Shown: positions 36,710 through 45,115 of the stretch, in pieces
How positions within the stretch are numbered: position 1 is the first letter of the stretch
Layout: each line of letters opens with the position of its first letter
Origin: Desulfovibrio sp.
Lineage (GTDB): Bacteria > Desulfobacterota > Desulfovibrionia > Desulfovibrionales > Desulfovibrionaceae
Assembly: GCA_031269345.1 (NCBI GenBank)
Contig: JAISZH010000168.1
Coordinates: 1-53,905 of the forward strand
DNA: 53,905 nucleotides
Direction of reading: 5' to 3'
Made by a program: the position numbers and the translations under genes
Notes under the pieces: generated by a model
Seen by the model: only the letters and a program-made list of their open reading frames with translations
What the model was told of the DNA's origin: nothing
Databases searched by the model: none

Positions 36710-37168
36710 ATGTCTCTTTCCGCGATTGTCGCCGAAGAACAGAAAGAGCGTGAGCTTTTCGCCTCCATACTTGAGATGTCCCGGCAAGAAGACTGTCCTT
36801 TGCGCGATCTCTTCGCGCTGACCCTGCGGCTGGCGAATCCGGGTTGCGCCGAGGACGAGGTGCTGGAAAAAACCCGCCTCTATGAAGGATATCTGGCAAA
36901 TCCACCGAATGGCGCCGATGAGTTAGGCAATCCCCGCTGGATCAGCCTGACTGTGGACGACGAACGAATGCGGCAGGACGCGGCAGGGCGGCAGGACATG
37001 GCGTCGGGGATCAGGGCGAGTGACGGGGTCTTCCGGCGCCGCCAGGGCGTGTGGGGCATTTTGAAAGGCCTGCTCCGGCGGTCGGGCGGACAAGCCCGGC
37101 GCACCGTCCAGCATCTCATACCAAGTTGCATTCAAACTCGTTTGAATGCAAGCCGCCAACGGTTTTGA
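36710..37168 (+). CDS. Protein of unknown function with repeat-derived C-terminus
   Basis: 152 aa from ATG 36710. The first 85 residues are helical and acidic (SAIVAEEQKERELFASILEM) and look like a real protein; I do not recognise a family. The last 14 residues (SCIQTRLNASRQRF) are encoded by an R7 hairpin element, which also supplies the stop codon, so the original C-terminus was probably lost. Confidence 0.6.
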   Translation: MSLSAIVAEEQKERELFASILEMSRQEDCPLRDLFALTLRLANPGCAEDEVLEKTRLYEGYLANPPNGADELGNPRWISLTVDDERMRQDAAGRQDMASGIRASDGVFRRRQGVWGILKGLLRRSGGQARRTVQHLIPSCIQTRLNASRQRF

Positions 37169-37270
37169 AAAACGGGGGAAGCCTGATTTTTCAAAAAGTT
37201 GCGGGCGGCGGCTTCGCCAACTCAATTCGCTTTCTATCGAAAGCAAATCGGCGTCAAGCGTAAGTGCAAT
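37126..37270 (+). repeat. R7 multi-hairpin element
   Basis: Starts with hairpin TTGCATTCAAA/TTTGAATGCAA (37126-37151) and contains GGCGGC-TTCGCC-like and GCTTTC/GAAAGC hairpins. It ends in CAAGCGTAAGTGCAA, echoing R2 tails, and TTGCA/TGCAA can close the element. It overlaps the 3' end of the preceding gene. Confidence 0.65.
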
Positions 37271-37300
37271 AAGAGGTTTCAGACCATAAAGGAATTTTTG

Positions 37301-38134
37301 ATGAAAAATTTTCTGATTTCGGGCTGCCTGTTTTACGTGGCGCTTCTTGCCGGCTGCGTGACCACGGGTGGCGGCGGCGGGGGAGGAGGCGGCAGTCTGA
37401 GCGCGCAGGTGGAAAAACATGAACGGCAGATTCAGGGCCTTTTGACCCAGGTCGGCCAGGTGGAGCAGGTGTTGCCCGGCCAGGCCGAGATGTGGTCGCA
37501 GATGCAGACCATGCGCCAGGAGTTGAACGCCCTGACCGGAAAAATTGACGATTTGCGCATTTCCGGCGGAGGAGCGGGAGACCCCGGGTTACGGGATCGC
37601 GTTTCGCGCCTTGAGAGCGTTGTGCGCCAGATGGCCGCGCAGTTGTCGGTCAATGTGGACAGCCTGAATGCCTCCGATGCGGGTGGAACCAGACCCTATC
37701 AGCAACCGCCGGTGCCAGCGGTTTCCGCTACCGTCACGCCTGCCGCCCAGCCCGCGGACAGGGCGACGGCCATCTACGAAGCCGGCATAAAATCCTTTGA
37801 TCAGCGCCGTTACAAGGAGGCGGTTTCTTCCTTCAAGGGTTTTTACGCCGCCTACCCGGAGCATAAGCTGGCCGGAAACGCCCATTTCTGGGAAGGGGAG
37901 TCCTGGTTCCAACTCAAGGATTACGCCAGAGCGGCCCTGGCGTACCAGGAGGTAATAGCCAAGTTTCCCGGCAGCCCGAAATTGCAGTCGGCCATGTTGA
38001 AGCAGGGCATGGCCTTAAGCGGCGCGGGCAAGAAACAGGCCGCGCGCGAGCGGCTTAACGAACTGCTGGCGCGTTACCCCAACAGCCCGGAGGCCACCAG
38101 AGCAAAGCAGCTTCTGGCCGACAGCAAATTCTAG
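37301..38134 (+). CDS. cpoB: CpoB/YbgF-like Tol-Pal-associated lipoprotein
   Basis: 277 aa from ATG 37301. A lipoprotein signal with lipobox LAGC (Cys19), then a Gly run (nine Gly), a coiled coil at about 30-110, and C-terminal TPR repeats ([36 protein letters not shown]). This is the layout of YbgF/CpoB, which links outer-membrane constriction and wall synthesis. In E. coli CpoB is periplasmic; this copy is lipid-anchored. No tol/pal genes are nearby. The TAG stop is the first base triplet of an R2 element. Confidence 0.85.
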   Translation: MKNFLISGCLFYVALLAGCVTTGGGGGGGGGSLSAQVEKHERQIQGLLTQVGQVEQVLPGQAEMWSQMQTMRQELNALTGKIDDLRISGGGAGDPGLRDRVSRLESVVRQMAAQLSVNVDSLNASDAGGTRPYQQPPVPAVSATVTPAAQPADRATAIYEAGIKSFDQRRYKEAVSSFKGFYAAYPEHKLAGNAHFWEGESWFQLKDYARAALAYQEVIAKFPGSPKLQSAMLKQGMALSGAGKKQAARERLNELLARYPNSPEATRAKQLLADSKF

Positions 38135-38350
38135 AGCGGTTCACGAAGGAAACCAGGAAGGTAGCATGGGCCTTCAGGTCCATGCGTCTTGCGCTTGGGC
38201 GGGGTCGGACTATCCGGTCTGAAGGCCGGGGTCTCAAACCGTAAAGGAAGCTCAGATGAGTGAACCGCTCTGCAAGGATTTGCGTGCAAATCCTTGCCGC
38301 GAAACAGGAGCAGGCGGGCTTTGCCCGCCGTAAGCTAACTGTTTCAAGCG
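38132..38350 (+). repeat. R2 multi-hairpin element with structured insert
   Basis: Arms AGAGCGGTTCAC (38133-38144) and GTGAACCGCTCT (38260-38271) show an A-T to G-C compensated change relative to copy 1. The loop holds 115 nt with inner stems GGCCTTCAG/CTGAAGGCC and GCATGG/CCATGC. The remainder follows the standard R2 plan. Confidence 0.8.
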
Positions 38351-38393
38351 GAACGGGCGCAGGTCGGAGAAGATCAAACGGTTGGGGGAGGAA

Positions 38394-39515
38394 ATGTCCA
38401 AGTACGGAAAAACGCTTGTTTTAAAGCTCGGAACGAGCGTCCTCACCTTGGGCGGGAGCAAGCTCAACAAGGCGCATATGGTCGAGGTCGTCCGCCTCTG
38501 CGCCGGGGCCGTTGCCGCAGGGCGCAGAATTATCATTGTTTCTTCCGGGGCCATTGCCGCCGGGCGCGAACACCTCAATTTCCCTTCTCTTCCCCCGGTC
38601 TTGTCCTCCAAGCAGCTTCTTGCCGCGGTCGGGCAAAGCCGCCTTATCCAGACCTGGGAGCAGCTTTTTGCCATCTACAACCTGAACATCGGGCAGATGC
38701 TGCTGACACGCGCCGATCTTGAAGACCGCGAACGTTTCCTTAATGCCCGCGACATGTTGAACGCCCTGCTTGACAACGGCATTATACCGGTTGTCAATGA
38801 AAACGATGCCGTGGCGGTGTCCGAGATCAGAGTGGGGGACAACGACAATCTCTCGGCCCTGGTCGCGGTTCTCGCCCAGGCGGACCTGCTGGTGTTGCTC
38901 ACGGATATGGACGGGCTGCATACCGCCGACCCCCGCCTTGAACCGGAGGCCACGCTGATCCGGCGTATTGAGAATATTGATGATTCCCTGCTCCAGATGG
39001 CCGGAGGTCCGGTGTCCGGCTTGGGCATAGGCGGCATGGCCACCAAGATTCAGGCGGCGGAGATAGCGACGCGCGCAGGGATAGGCGTCGTCATAGCCCG
39101 GGGGACGGAAAATTCAATGCTGGCCGATATTTTGCAAGGCAAGGAAAGGGGCACTTTTTTCATGCCCCGGCGCACGCCGCTGGAGCAGCGCAAGATATGG
39201 ATCTTCGGCGCCCCCCCCGCCGGCGCCCTGAGCATTGACGCCGGAGCTGTAAACGCCTTGGTCAAAGGCAAAAGTTCCCTGCTTCCCGCCGGCATAACCG
39301 CCGTCGAAGGGACCTTCGCCAGAGGCGACGTGGTGCGCATCCTGGATCCGGACGGACGGGATTTGGCGCATGGAGTGCCGCGCTATAACAGCGACGCCCT
39401 GTCCATGATCCGGGGCCGGCGCTCGGATGAGATCGGGGCGGTGCTCGGTTATGAATATGGTCCGGTGGCCGTCCATCGCGACGACTTGATTATGCTGGAG
39501 CATTGCAATTTTTGA
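38394..39515 (+). CDS. proB: Glutamate 5-kinase
   Basis: 373 aa from ATG 38394 after GGGGGAGGA. Phosphorylates glutamate, first step to proline. It has the amino-acid kinase domain ([42 protein letters not shown]) and a C-terminal PUA domain. proA follows after 31 nt. Confidence 0.96.
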   Translation: MSKYGKTLVLKLGTSVLTLGGSKLNKAHMVEVVRLCAGAVAAGRRIIIVSSGAIAAGREHLNFPSLPPVLSSKQLLAAVGQSRLIQTWEQLFAIYNLNIGQMLLTRADLEDRERFLNARDMLNALLDNGIIPVVNENDAVAVSEIRVGDNDNLSALVAVLAQADLLVLLTDMDGLHTADPRLEPEATLIRRIENIDDSLLQMAGGPVSGLGIGGMATKIQAAEIATRAGIGVVIARGTENSMLADILQGKERGTFFMPRRTPLEQRKIWIFGAPPAGALSIDAGAVNALVKGKSSLLPAGITAVEGTFARGDVVRILDPDGRDLAHGVPRYNSDALSMIRGRRSDEIGAVLGYEYGPVAVHRDDLIMLEHCNF

Positions 39516-39546
39516 CCGGCCGAACGACCGGGATCGGAGGTGGAGC

Positions 39547-40830
39547 GTGGACGCGGAAAAAGACGGGAAAGGCGGCATTGATCTTGAATTCATGGGCAGG
39601 CAGGCGCGCGCCGCGGCCCTGGTTCTGGCCGGATTGGACAGCCCGCGCAAAAACGCGCTGTTGATGTCTTTGGCCCAAGCTTTGGATGAGGCCCTTCCGG
39701 ACATTCTCGCGGCCAATGCCGAAGATGTCGAAACCGCCCGTTCCCAAGGGATGAGCGAGGGTCTTCTGGACCGTATGCTGTTGGATGAAAAACGCCTGCG
39801 CGGCATAGCCGCGGATGTCCGCTGCACGGCCGCCCTGCCGGACCCGGTGGGGACGGTTATGGACGGGCGCAGGCTGGATTCCGGACTTTTCCTCACGCGC
39901 CGCCGCGTGCCGCTGGGGGTGGTTGCGGCTGTCTATGAGGCCAGGCCGAATGTGACCATAGACATCGCCTCCCTGTGCCTGAAAACCGGCAATGCGGTCA
40001 TTCTGCGCGGCGGCAAGGAAATTTTGCATTCCAACGCCGCCCTGGTCGGGGTCGTCCGCGCCTGCCTGGAAAAAGCCGGGCTTCCGGCGGCCTGCGCGCA
40101 GCACGTCAATTCTCCGGACCGGGCGCTGCTGATGGAGCTTATGCATATGGACGCATACGTGGACATGCTGATCCCGCGAGGAGGCGAGGGCCTGCACCGC
40201 CTGTGCAGGGATGAATCCAGCATCCCGGTCATTACCGGGGGCATTGGGGTCTGCCATATATATGTGGACGCCAGAGTGGATGCGGACAGGGCCCTGCCGG
40301 TCATTGAAAACGCCAAGATGCAGCGCCCGAGCGCATGCAACTCCGTTGAGACCCTGCTCGTCCACAAGGATATTGCCTCTTCCTTTCTGCCGCGTCTGGC
40401 CGCGCGTCTGATCCCTCTGGGCGCGACCCTGCACCTTGATCCCGGGGCCGAGGTCGCGCTGGGCGGCGCTTATCCTTCCGTTCCGGTGCGCGAGGGCGAC
40501 TATGGCAAGGAATGGTTGAGCTATGACCTGAATGTGCGGGTGGTATCCGGGCTGGACGAGGCGCTGGAGCATATCCGCATCCACGGCACAGCCCATTCGG
40601 AGGCCGTACTCACGGAGGATCTGGCTGTGGCCGAGCGTTTTGTCAACGAGGTCGACGCCTCGGCCGTCTATGTGAACGCCTCGACCCGCTTCACGGACGG
40701 AGGACAGTTCGGTTTGGGCGCGGAAGTGGCCATAAGCACGCAGAGGCTGCATGCGCGTGGCCCTATGGGGCCGGAGGCTTTGACCACCTGGAAGTGGATA
40801 GCCCACGGGAATTACAGCGTCAGGGAATAA
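39547..40830 (+). CDS. proA: Glutamate-5-semialdehyde dehydrogenase (gamma-glutamyl phosphate reductase)
   Basis: 427 aa with GTG start and GGAGGTGGA upstream. Aldehyde-dehydrogenase fold; second step to proline. [20 protein letters not shown] is the cofactor region and [10 protein letters not shown]... (here [12 protein letters not shown]) holds the catalytic Cys. The acetyltransferase-TraB gene starts 8 nt after its stop, so it may share the transcript. Confidence 0.96.
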   Translation: MDAEKDGKGGIDLEFMGRQARAAALVLAGLDSPRKNALLMSLAQALDEALPDILAANAEDVETARSQGMSEGLLDRMLLDEKRLRGIAADVRCTAALPDPVGTVMDGRRLDSGLFLTRRRVPLGVVAAVYEARPNVTIDIASLCLKTGNAVILRGGKEILHSNAALVGVVRACLEKAGLPAACAQHVNSPDRALLMELMHMDAYVDMLIPRGGEGLHRLCRDESSIPVITGGIGVCHIYVDARVDADRALPVIENAKMQRPSACNSVETLLVHKDIASSFLPRLAARLIPLGATLHLDPGAEVALGGAYPSVPVREGDYGKEWLSYDLNVRVVSGLDEALEHIRIHGTAHSEAVLTEDLAVAERFVNEVDASAVYVNASTRFTDGGQFGLGAEVAISTQRLHARGPMGPEALTTWKWIAHGNYSVRE

Positions 40831-40837
40831 TTCTCCA

Positions 40838-42745
40838 ATGTGCGCAGCCGCGCGAACACTGCCGGGGCAAAAGGCGTTGGACCTCAGTGGGGTCAAGCGG
40901 TCCTTGCCTGAGGCCCTTGCATCGGCTGTCGTGCCCGAGCATTCCGTGGCCTTTATGCGCGCCATGTCGGGCGGCGTTGCTTTTTATGAAGGGGAGTTTA
41001 TCTTTCTTCACGCCGAGGATTGGTTGATGGGCATCGGCTATCCTTTGCGCGAGGCCGCCCTCTTCGAGCTTGCCGATGCGAACAGCCCGGCGGCGCTGGA
41101 CAACGCCCTTTCTTTTGAAGCCGCCCTGAAAGCGGTCCTCGGACGCACAAAGGCGAGATCGTGCTGGGCCATTGCCCCGCTCCTGCCGGAACGGCTTGAG
41201 CCTTTTACAGAGTGCCGCGACCAGTATTACCTTCTCAACAGGGATTCTTCAGTGCCGAAAAACTTGCGGAGGCCGCTGGAAAGCGTCGCCCGCCGTCTTT
41301 CGATCACCGAAGATCGTCTGTTCACCCCCGCCCATCGAAGACTCTGGGCCGAATTTCTGGGGCGCGCGCCGATGCGGCCCAACGTGCGGGAGCTCTACGC
41401 CCGCACGGAAGCCGTGCTGGCGGTGAGCCGGGCCTCCATGGCGAAAGAAGGCGCTGCGCGAAACGAAACCTTTTTGGATTTGCGTTTGCTGAACGCCTGG
41501 CATGAGGACGGCTCGCTGGCCGCCTCGCTTCTCCTTGATTACAGCCCCCCGGCCTTTTGCGCTTATATGATTGGCGCGCATTCCAAAGAGCGCTACTCCC
41601 CGCACGCCACGGATCTGCTTTTTGCTGAAATGCTTGTGAGGGCGCGCAGGGAGAACAAACGATTCATTCATCTGGGTCTTGGCGTTAACGAGGGCATCAC
41701 GCGTTTCAAGCGGAAATGGGGCGGACGGGCGGCCCTGCCATACGTTATGGCGTCCTGGACCGAAGACGGCGGCGCCGGATACGGTCAAAGGCGCGGCAGC
41801 GATGCAATCGGAGCGGCGGCGCGGGCCATACTGGCCATGCCCGCCGATATGAGCAAACAGCAGATTTTCGACGGGTTCGCGCAGCAGCGCACTTTTGCCA
41901 TGATTTTTGAGGTTGCCGGGCAGGGCGCTGTTTCCTATCTTTGCGGTTCCGCGCACTTTTTCCGCTATTCTTTCGAGTTTTCCTTCCGCGAATTGTTCGA
42001 GCCGCTGCATACGGTGGTTTTTGAAGGGCCTCTGGACGAGGCTTTTCTCGCGGCGGTGGAGTCCAGCGGGCGCAGCCCCGAACCGGGCTCGCCCAGAATC
42101 GTTGACCTTCTGACGGAGCGGGACATCGCGCGTCTTGAACGCGCCGTATACGGTCCTGAAGGGAGTTTGCTCCGCCTGCTGGGCCTGTCCGCTCCACGGC
42201 GGATCGATCTGCGGGATCTTCTGTCCAATGCCCGGCCCTGGTTCGCCTTTTTTTCTATCTGGGTTGCCTATCTTGAGCGGCTCGGCTGGCGGGAGTCTGT
42301 GGATCTCGAAGCCTGGCGCACGGCCAAAGACATGGGCAAGGCGGTTATCGCCATGGAAAACATTGACGAACAGCTCGATTCGCTGCAGTCGGTGCCCATA
42401 GAACGCATTGCGGATTTTTTCCGCCGTTGCCGCTTGTGGCCCGCCTGCGTCAAGCGCAACGTAAGCAGCTACCTGAACGGCGACTTAGGCGGCATGATGG
42501 GTAGCAGCATCGAATTTCCGTCACGAACGGAAATGGTCATCGACCGGAGGGATGAGCGTTTTCGCAGGCGCATGCGTCCTTTTCTTGAGGCGGGCGGCTG
42601 CGCGGTGTTCGTGGGCACGGCTCACCTGGTAGGGCTTATTCCCATGCTTGAGGCCGACGGCTTTGCCGTGCGTCAGGTGTACCCAAGCCTCAGACTCAAG
42701 CTCCGGGCGGCCGCGAAACGTCTGTGCGCCGGCAAAAAAACGTGA
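40838..42745 (+). CDS. Acetyltransferase (GNAT/BioF2-like) fused to TraB/GumN domain
   Basis: 635 aa, two-part protein. Residues about 20-310 form a GNAT-like half, ending in FIHLGLGVNEGITRFKRKWG, a BioF2/FemAB-like signature. Residues about 355-620 match TraB/GumN (Tiki-like) proteins: CGSAHFF at the front, VVFEGP, an Arg-rich VIDRRDERFRRRM, and FVGTAHLVGLIPMLEADGF at the end, giving both GxxH motifs. TraB/GumN proteins are putative metalloproteases, usually exported; this one has no signal peptide. The N-terminal half is paralogous to the next gene. No function can be assigned; I know of no characterised protein with this pairing. Confidence 0.8.
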   Translation: MCAAARTLPGQKALDLSGVKRSLPEALASAVVPEHSVAFMRAMSGGVAFYEGEFIFLHAEDWLMGIGYPLREAALFELADANSPAALDNALSFEAALKAVLGRTKARSCWAIAPLLPERLEPFTECRDQYYLLNRDSSVPKNLRRPLESVARRLSITEDRLFTPAHRRLWAEFLGRAPMRPNVRELYARTEAVLAVSRASMAKEGAARNETFLDLRLLNAWHEDGSLAASLLLDYSPPAFCAYMIGAHSKERYSPHATDLLFAEMLVRARRENKRFIHLGLGVNEGITRFKRKWGGRAALPYVMASWTEDGGAGYGQRRGSDAIGAAARAILAMPADMSKQQIFDGFAQQRTFAMIFEVAGQGAVSYLCGSAHFFRYSFEFSFRELFEPLHTVVFEGPLDEAFLAAVESSGRSPEPGSPRIVDLLTERDIARLERAVYGPEGSLLRLLGLSAPRRIDLRDLLSNARPWFAFFSIWVAYLERLGWRESVDLEAWRTAKDMGKAVIAMENIDEQLDSLQSVPIERIADFFRRCRLWPACVKRNVSSYLNGDLGGMMGSSIEFPSRTEMVIDRRDERFRRRMRPFLEAGGCAVFVGTAHLVGLIPMLEADGFAVRQVYPSLRLKLRAAAKRLCAGKKT

Positions 42746-42746
42746 T

Positions 42747-43751
42747 TCAGGGTTTTTTCCCCCATAAGCCTGACACACGGCTCAAAAAGCCTGGTGCAAG
42801 CGTCTTTTTGCCGCCAGCCGGCAGTTGCCACGAGGTTTCAACATAGGGGAGAAAGGGCTGGGCCTTCCATTTTTTTTTGAAAAAACCGATGCCGCTGTTG
42901 ATGCCGAGGCCGAGGTTCATGCGGCTGTGCCCCATGGTTTCCGCATGGCTCAGCAGGCGGGCGAGAAGGAGGTCGGCGCTGCCCGGCGGCGCAGTTTTCC
43001 GGCGAAAGGCGAACATGTAAAAAGCCGTGTGCAAACCGCTGAAGTCGCCTATGCTGAAAGCCGTGAGCCGCCCGTCGTTCAGGCGGGCCGAGACGAGAAG
43101 CACGTTCCGCGCCTCCCCGGGCGCATCGTCGGGTTCTTGTAGGGCGTAGCGATTGATGGAGGAAAACACCGCCCTTGTACCGGGCGGCAGAGGGCGCGTA
43201 TCGAGGTATTCCCGCACGATATCCGCGTGCTCGTCGCTCCAGGCTTCAATTTCAACGGTGAGATCGCGTCCGGCCCTGGTGAGCATGTTGCGGAGCTTCT
43301 GCCCGACGGGCGGCGCTGGTATCGGCAGCCGCCAATACAGGTCGGCGCGGCTTTCGGCGTCGCTTGGAGCTTCTTTCGGGCGGTAGGGCGCCAGCACAGT
43401 GACCGAGGAACAGCTTTTTGCCAGTTCCTCAAGAGCTTCGTGCAGAGACGGGGGTTCGGGAAAAGGCGATCCGGGCGCCGGACGGGGCTGCGCCTCGCCA
43501 GCCTCTTTGCCCGGGCCGCCGGACCAGTCAGGATCTCCTCTGCCCTTAGCGTCGCAACTTGATGGCGAATACCGGGGTTCCGCCCGGGGAGCGCCGGAGT
43601 AGGCCGCCAGAACGGCGTGCCCTTCGTGAATATACGCGGCGTACTCGCGGCAGAGCAGAGCGCGCCTGCCGGAAACCGCGCGCACATAGTGCACGAGTTG
43701 TTCGGGCACGACGGCCTCGGCCGTGATATGGGAAAGTGACGCGCCAAACAT
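42747..43751 (-). CDS. Acetyltransferase-like protein, paralogue of the fusion's N-half
   Basis: 334 aa from ATG 43751, after GGAAG. The 764-aa track ORF extends far past this and shadows the radical SAM gene; I reject it. AVVPEQLVHYVRAVSGRRAL aligns with AVVPEHSVAFMRAMSGGVAF of the fusion protein, and MNLGLGINSGIGFFKKKW with its HLGLGVNEGITRFKRKW. No TraB part. It converges on the fusion gene with one base between the stops and diverges from the radical SAM gene with 33 nt between starts. Confidence 0.75.
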   Translation of the reverse strand: MFGASLSHITAEAVVPEQLVHYVRAVSGRRALLCREYAAYIHEGHAVLAAYSGAPRAEPRYSPSSCDAKGRGDPDWSGGPGKEAGEAQPRPAPGSPFPEPPSLHEALEELAKSCSSVTVLAPYRPKEAPSDAESRADLYWRLPIPAPPVGQKLRNMLTRAGRDLTVEIEAWSDEHADIVREYLDTRPLPPGTRAVFSSINRYALQEPDDAPGEARNVLLVSARLNDGRLTAFSIGDFSGLHTAFYMFAFRRKTAPPGSADLLLARLLSHAETMGHSRMNLGLGINSGIGFFKKKWKAQPFLPYVETSWQLPAGGKKTLAPGFLSRVSGLWGKKP

Positions 43752-43784
43752 GCGGAGCTTCCGGCCTTTCCTGTGGAGGCAGTG

Positions 43785-44864
43785 ATGAAAACGCCAAGCG
43801 GACGAACCGACCCTTTTGACGACCCTTCCCTGCGCGGTCCTGGGGTCTGGCGTTCGCTGCGTGAAGCCTTCGGCGGCCTGCGCCGTCTGCTGGCCGTGGC
43901 CCAGGTGGAGGTGACGTCGTTTTGTCCCGGCGGCTGTGTCTATTGTCCGCATACCACCATGAAGGGCAGATGGAAAGCGCGACACATGCGCCCCGAAACC
44001 TTTGTCCGTCTGTGGCCGCTTTTTCTCGAAACCGAGCGGGTGCATTTGCAGGGCTGGGGCGAACCATTGCTGCACCCGCGTTTTCTTGACATGGTTTCCC
44101 TGGCCCGAAGGGCCGACTGCCGCGTTTCCACCACCACCTGCGGCCTTGTAATGCACGAACCGCTGGCCGAAGGCATTGTGCAAAGCGGCATCGACATCAT
44201 GGCTTTTTCCCTCACCGGCACATCCGAGGCCGCCAACAAGGCCGCCAGAACCGGCGTCGACTTCGGACGGCTTCTTGATGCCGTCCGGCTTTTGCGGCGG
44301 GTGCGCGAGAAAAGAATGGCCGTCCATCTTGAAATTCATTTCGCCTATCTGGTGCTGGCAAGCCAGATGGACGAAGTTCTGGCTTTGCCCGACCTGATGC
44401 AGGAGCTTGGCGTGCACGCGGCCGTTGTCAGCACTTTGGACTATATTCCCACAGCGGCATGGAAGGACGAGGCGTTCGCCCCGCATGAAAAGGGCAAGAC
44501 CGCCAGGGCCGGGGCGCTGCTGGAAGAAGCCTCGGCCAGGGCTGCCGGCATGGGCCTTGCCCTTTACTATTCCCTGCCGGGGGACAGCCCCGGCAGCACC
44601 TGCCTCGAACATCCGGAAAAAAGCGTCTACGTTGATGCGGAGGGCAATCTGTCCCCCTGTATCTACGTCAACCTCCCCACAGAGGATGAAGACCCAATGC
44701 GCCGCGTGTTCGGCTCGGCGCTTGCGATGAACCCCCTTGACATATGGCGCGGGGATGATTTTTCCGCCTTTCGCGAGGCCATGGTTTTTCGCAGGCCGGA
44801 CGCCCCCTGCGTTGAATGTCCCAAACGCTTCGCCTCGGGCAACAGGCTGACCTTGTCGCCATAA
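43785..44864 (+). CDS. Radical SAM/SPASM-type protein
   Basis: 359 aa from ATG 43785, with GGAGG 5 nt upstream (the GTG start of the track is 12 nt further up). Radical SAM motif SFCPGGCVYCPH near residue 47, followed by LQGWGEPLLHPRF. The C-terminal region carries four cysteines (STCLEH, SPCIY, PCVECPKR) fitting a SPASM-like auxiliary cluster site. SPASM proteins often modify peptides or activate sulfatases. It is divergent from the acetyltransferase gene and likely functionally tied to it. An R1-R3 composite follows. Confidence 0.88.
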   Translation: MKTPSGRTDPFDDPSLRGPGVWRSLREAFGGLRRLLAVAQVEVTSFCPGGCVYCPHTTMKGRWKARHMRPETFVRLWPLFLETERVHLQGWGEPLLHPRFLDMVSLARRADCRVSTTTCGLVMHEPLAEGIVQSGIDIMAFSLTGTSEAANKAARTGVDFGRLLDAVRLLRRVREKRMAVHLEIHFAYLVLASQMDEVLALPDLMQELGVHAAVVSTLDYIPTAAWKDEAFAPHEKGKTARAGALLEEASARAAGMGLALYYSLPGDSPGSTCLEHPEKSVYVDAEGNLSPCIYVNLPTEDEDPMRRVFGSALAMNPLDIWRGDDFSAFREAMVFRRPDAPCVECPKRFASGNRLTLSP

Positions 44865-44935
44865 TCGCCAGTTCGGGGATCTCCCGCGATCTTTCGTTGG
44901 CAGGAAGCCGTCAAAACGGATGATAATGGATGAAA

Positions 44936-45028
44936 TTACGGATATCCGCATTGAAAAGTAAACTTTTCTCTGCGGAGGATCGTCAGCCGAAAACGCGGTT
45001 TTCGGCTGAGTTGCGCCGCTTCGCGGCC
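44936..45028 (+). repeat. R1 element, 3'-truncated and fused to R3
   Basis: R1 hairpins CCGC...GCGG and GTCAGCCGAAAA/TTTTCGGCTGA, then GCGCCGCTTCGCGGC, where the sequence switches abruptly to the R3 palindrome at 45029. This is a chimeric junction between two families. Confidence 0.75.
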
Positions 45029-45115
45029 AGAGCAATTTCACTTTGAAATTGCTCTGACGGCCGCGAGAGCGGACGCCCGCCGCGAATGCGCAAGCTCAAT
45101 TTATTTGCGCTGTTA
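45029..45115 (+). repeat. R3 multi-hairpin element, copy 1
   Basis: Arms AGAGCAATTTCA / TGAAATTGCTCT around CTT (45029-45055), then GGCCGCGAGAGCGGACGCCC and an AT-rich end GCTCAATTTATTTGCGC. Its end contains the TAA of mutM (minus strand). Confidence 0.8.

Noticed and set aside
38145-38259. SRP (4.5S) RNA in the R2 insert
   Set aside because: GGAAGGTAGCA looks similar to the SRP loop, but the matching 5' strand (GGTCAGGTCC type) is absent.
42747-45041. 764-aa minus-strand ORF
   Set aside because: Only its last 334 residues match the paralogue; the rest is a shadow of the radical SAM gene and R1 repeat. Start set to 43751.
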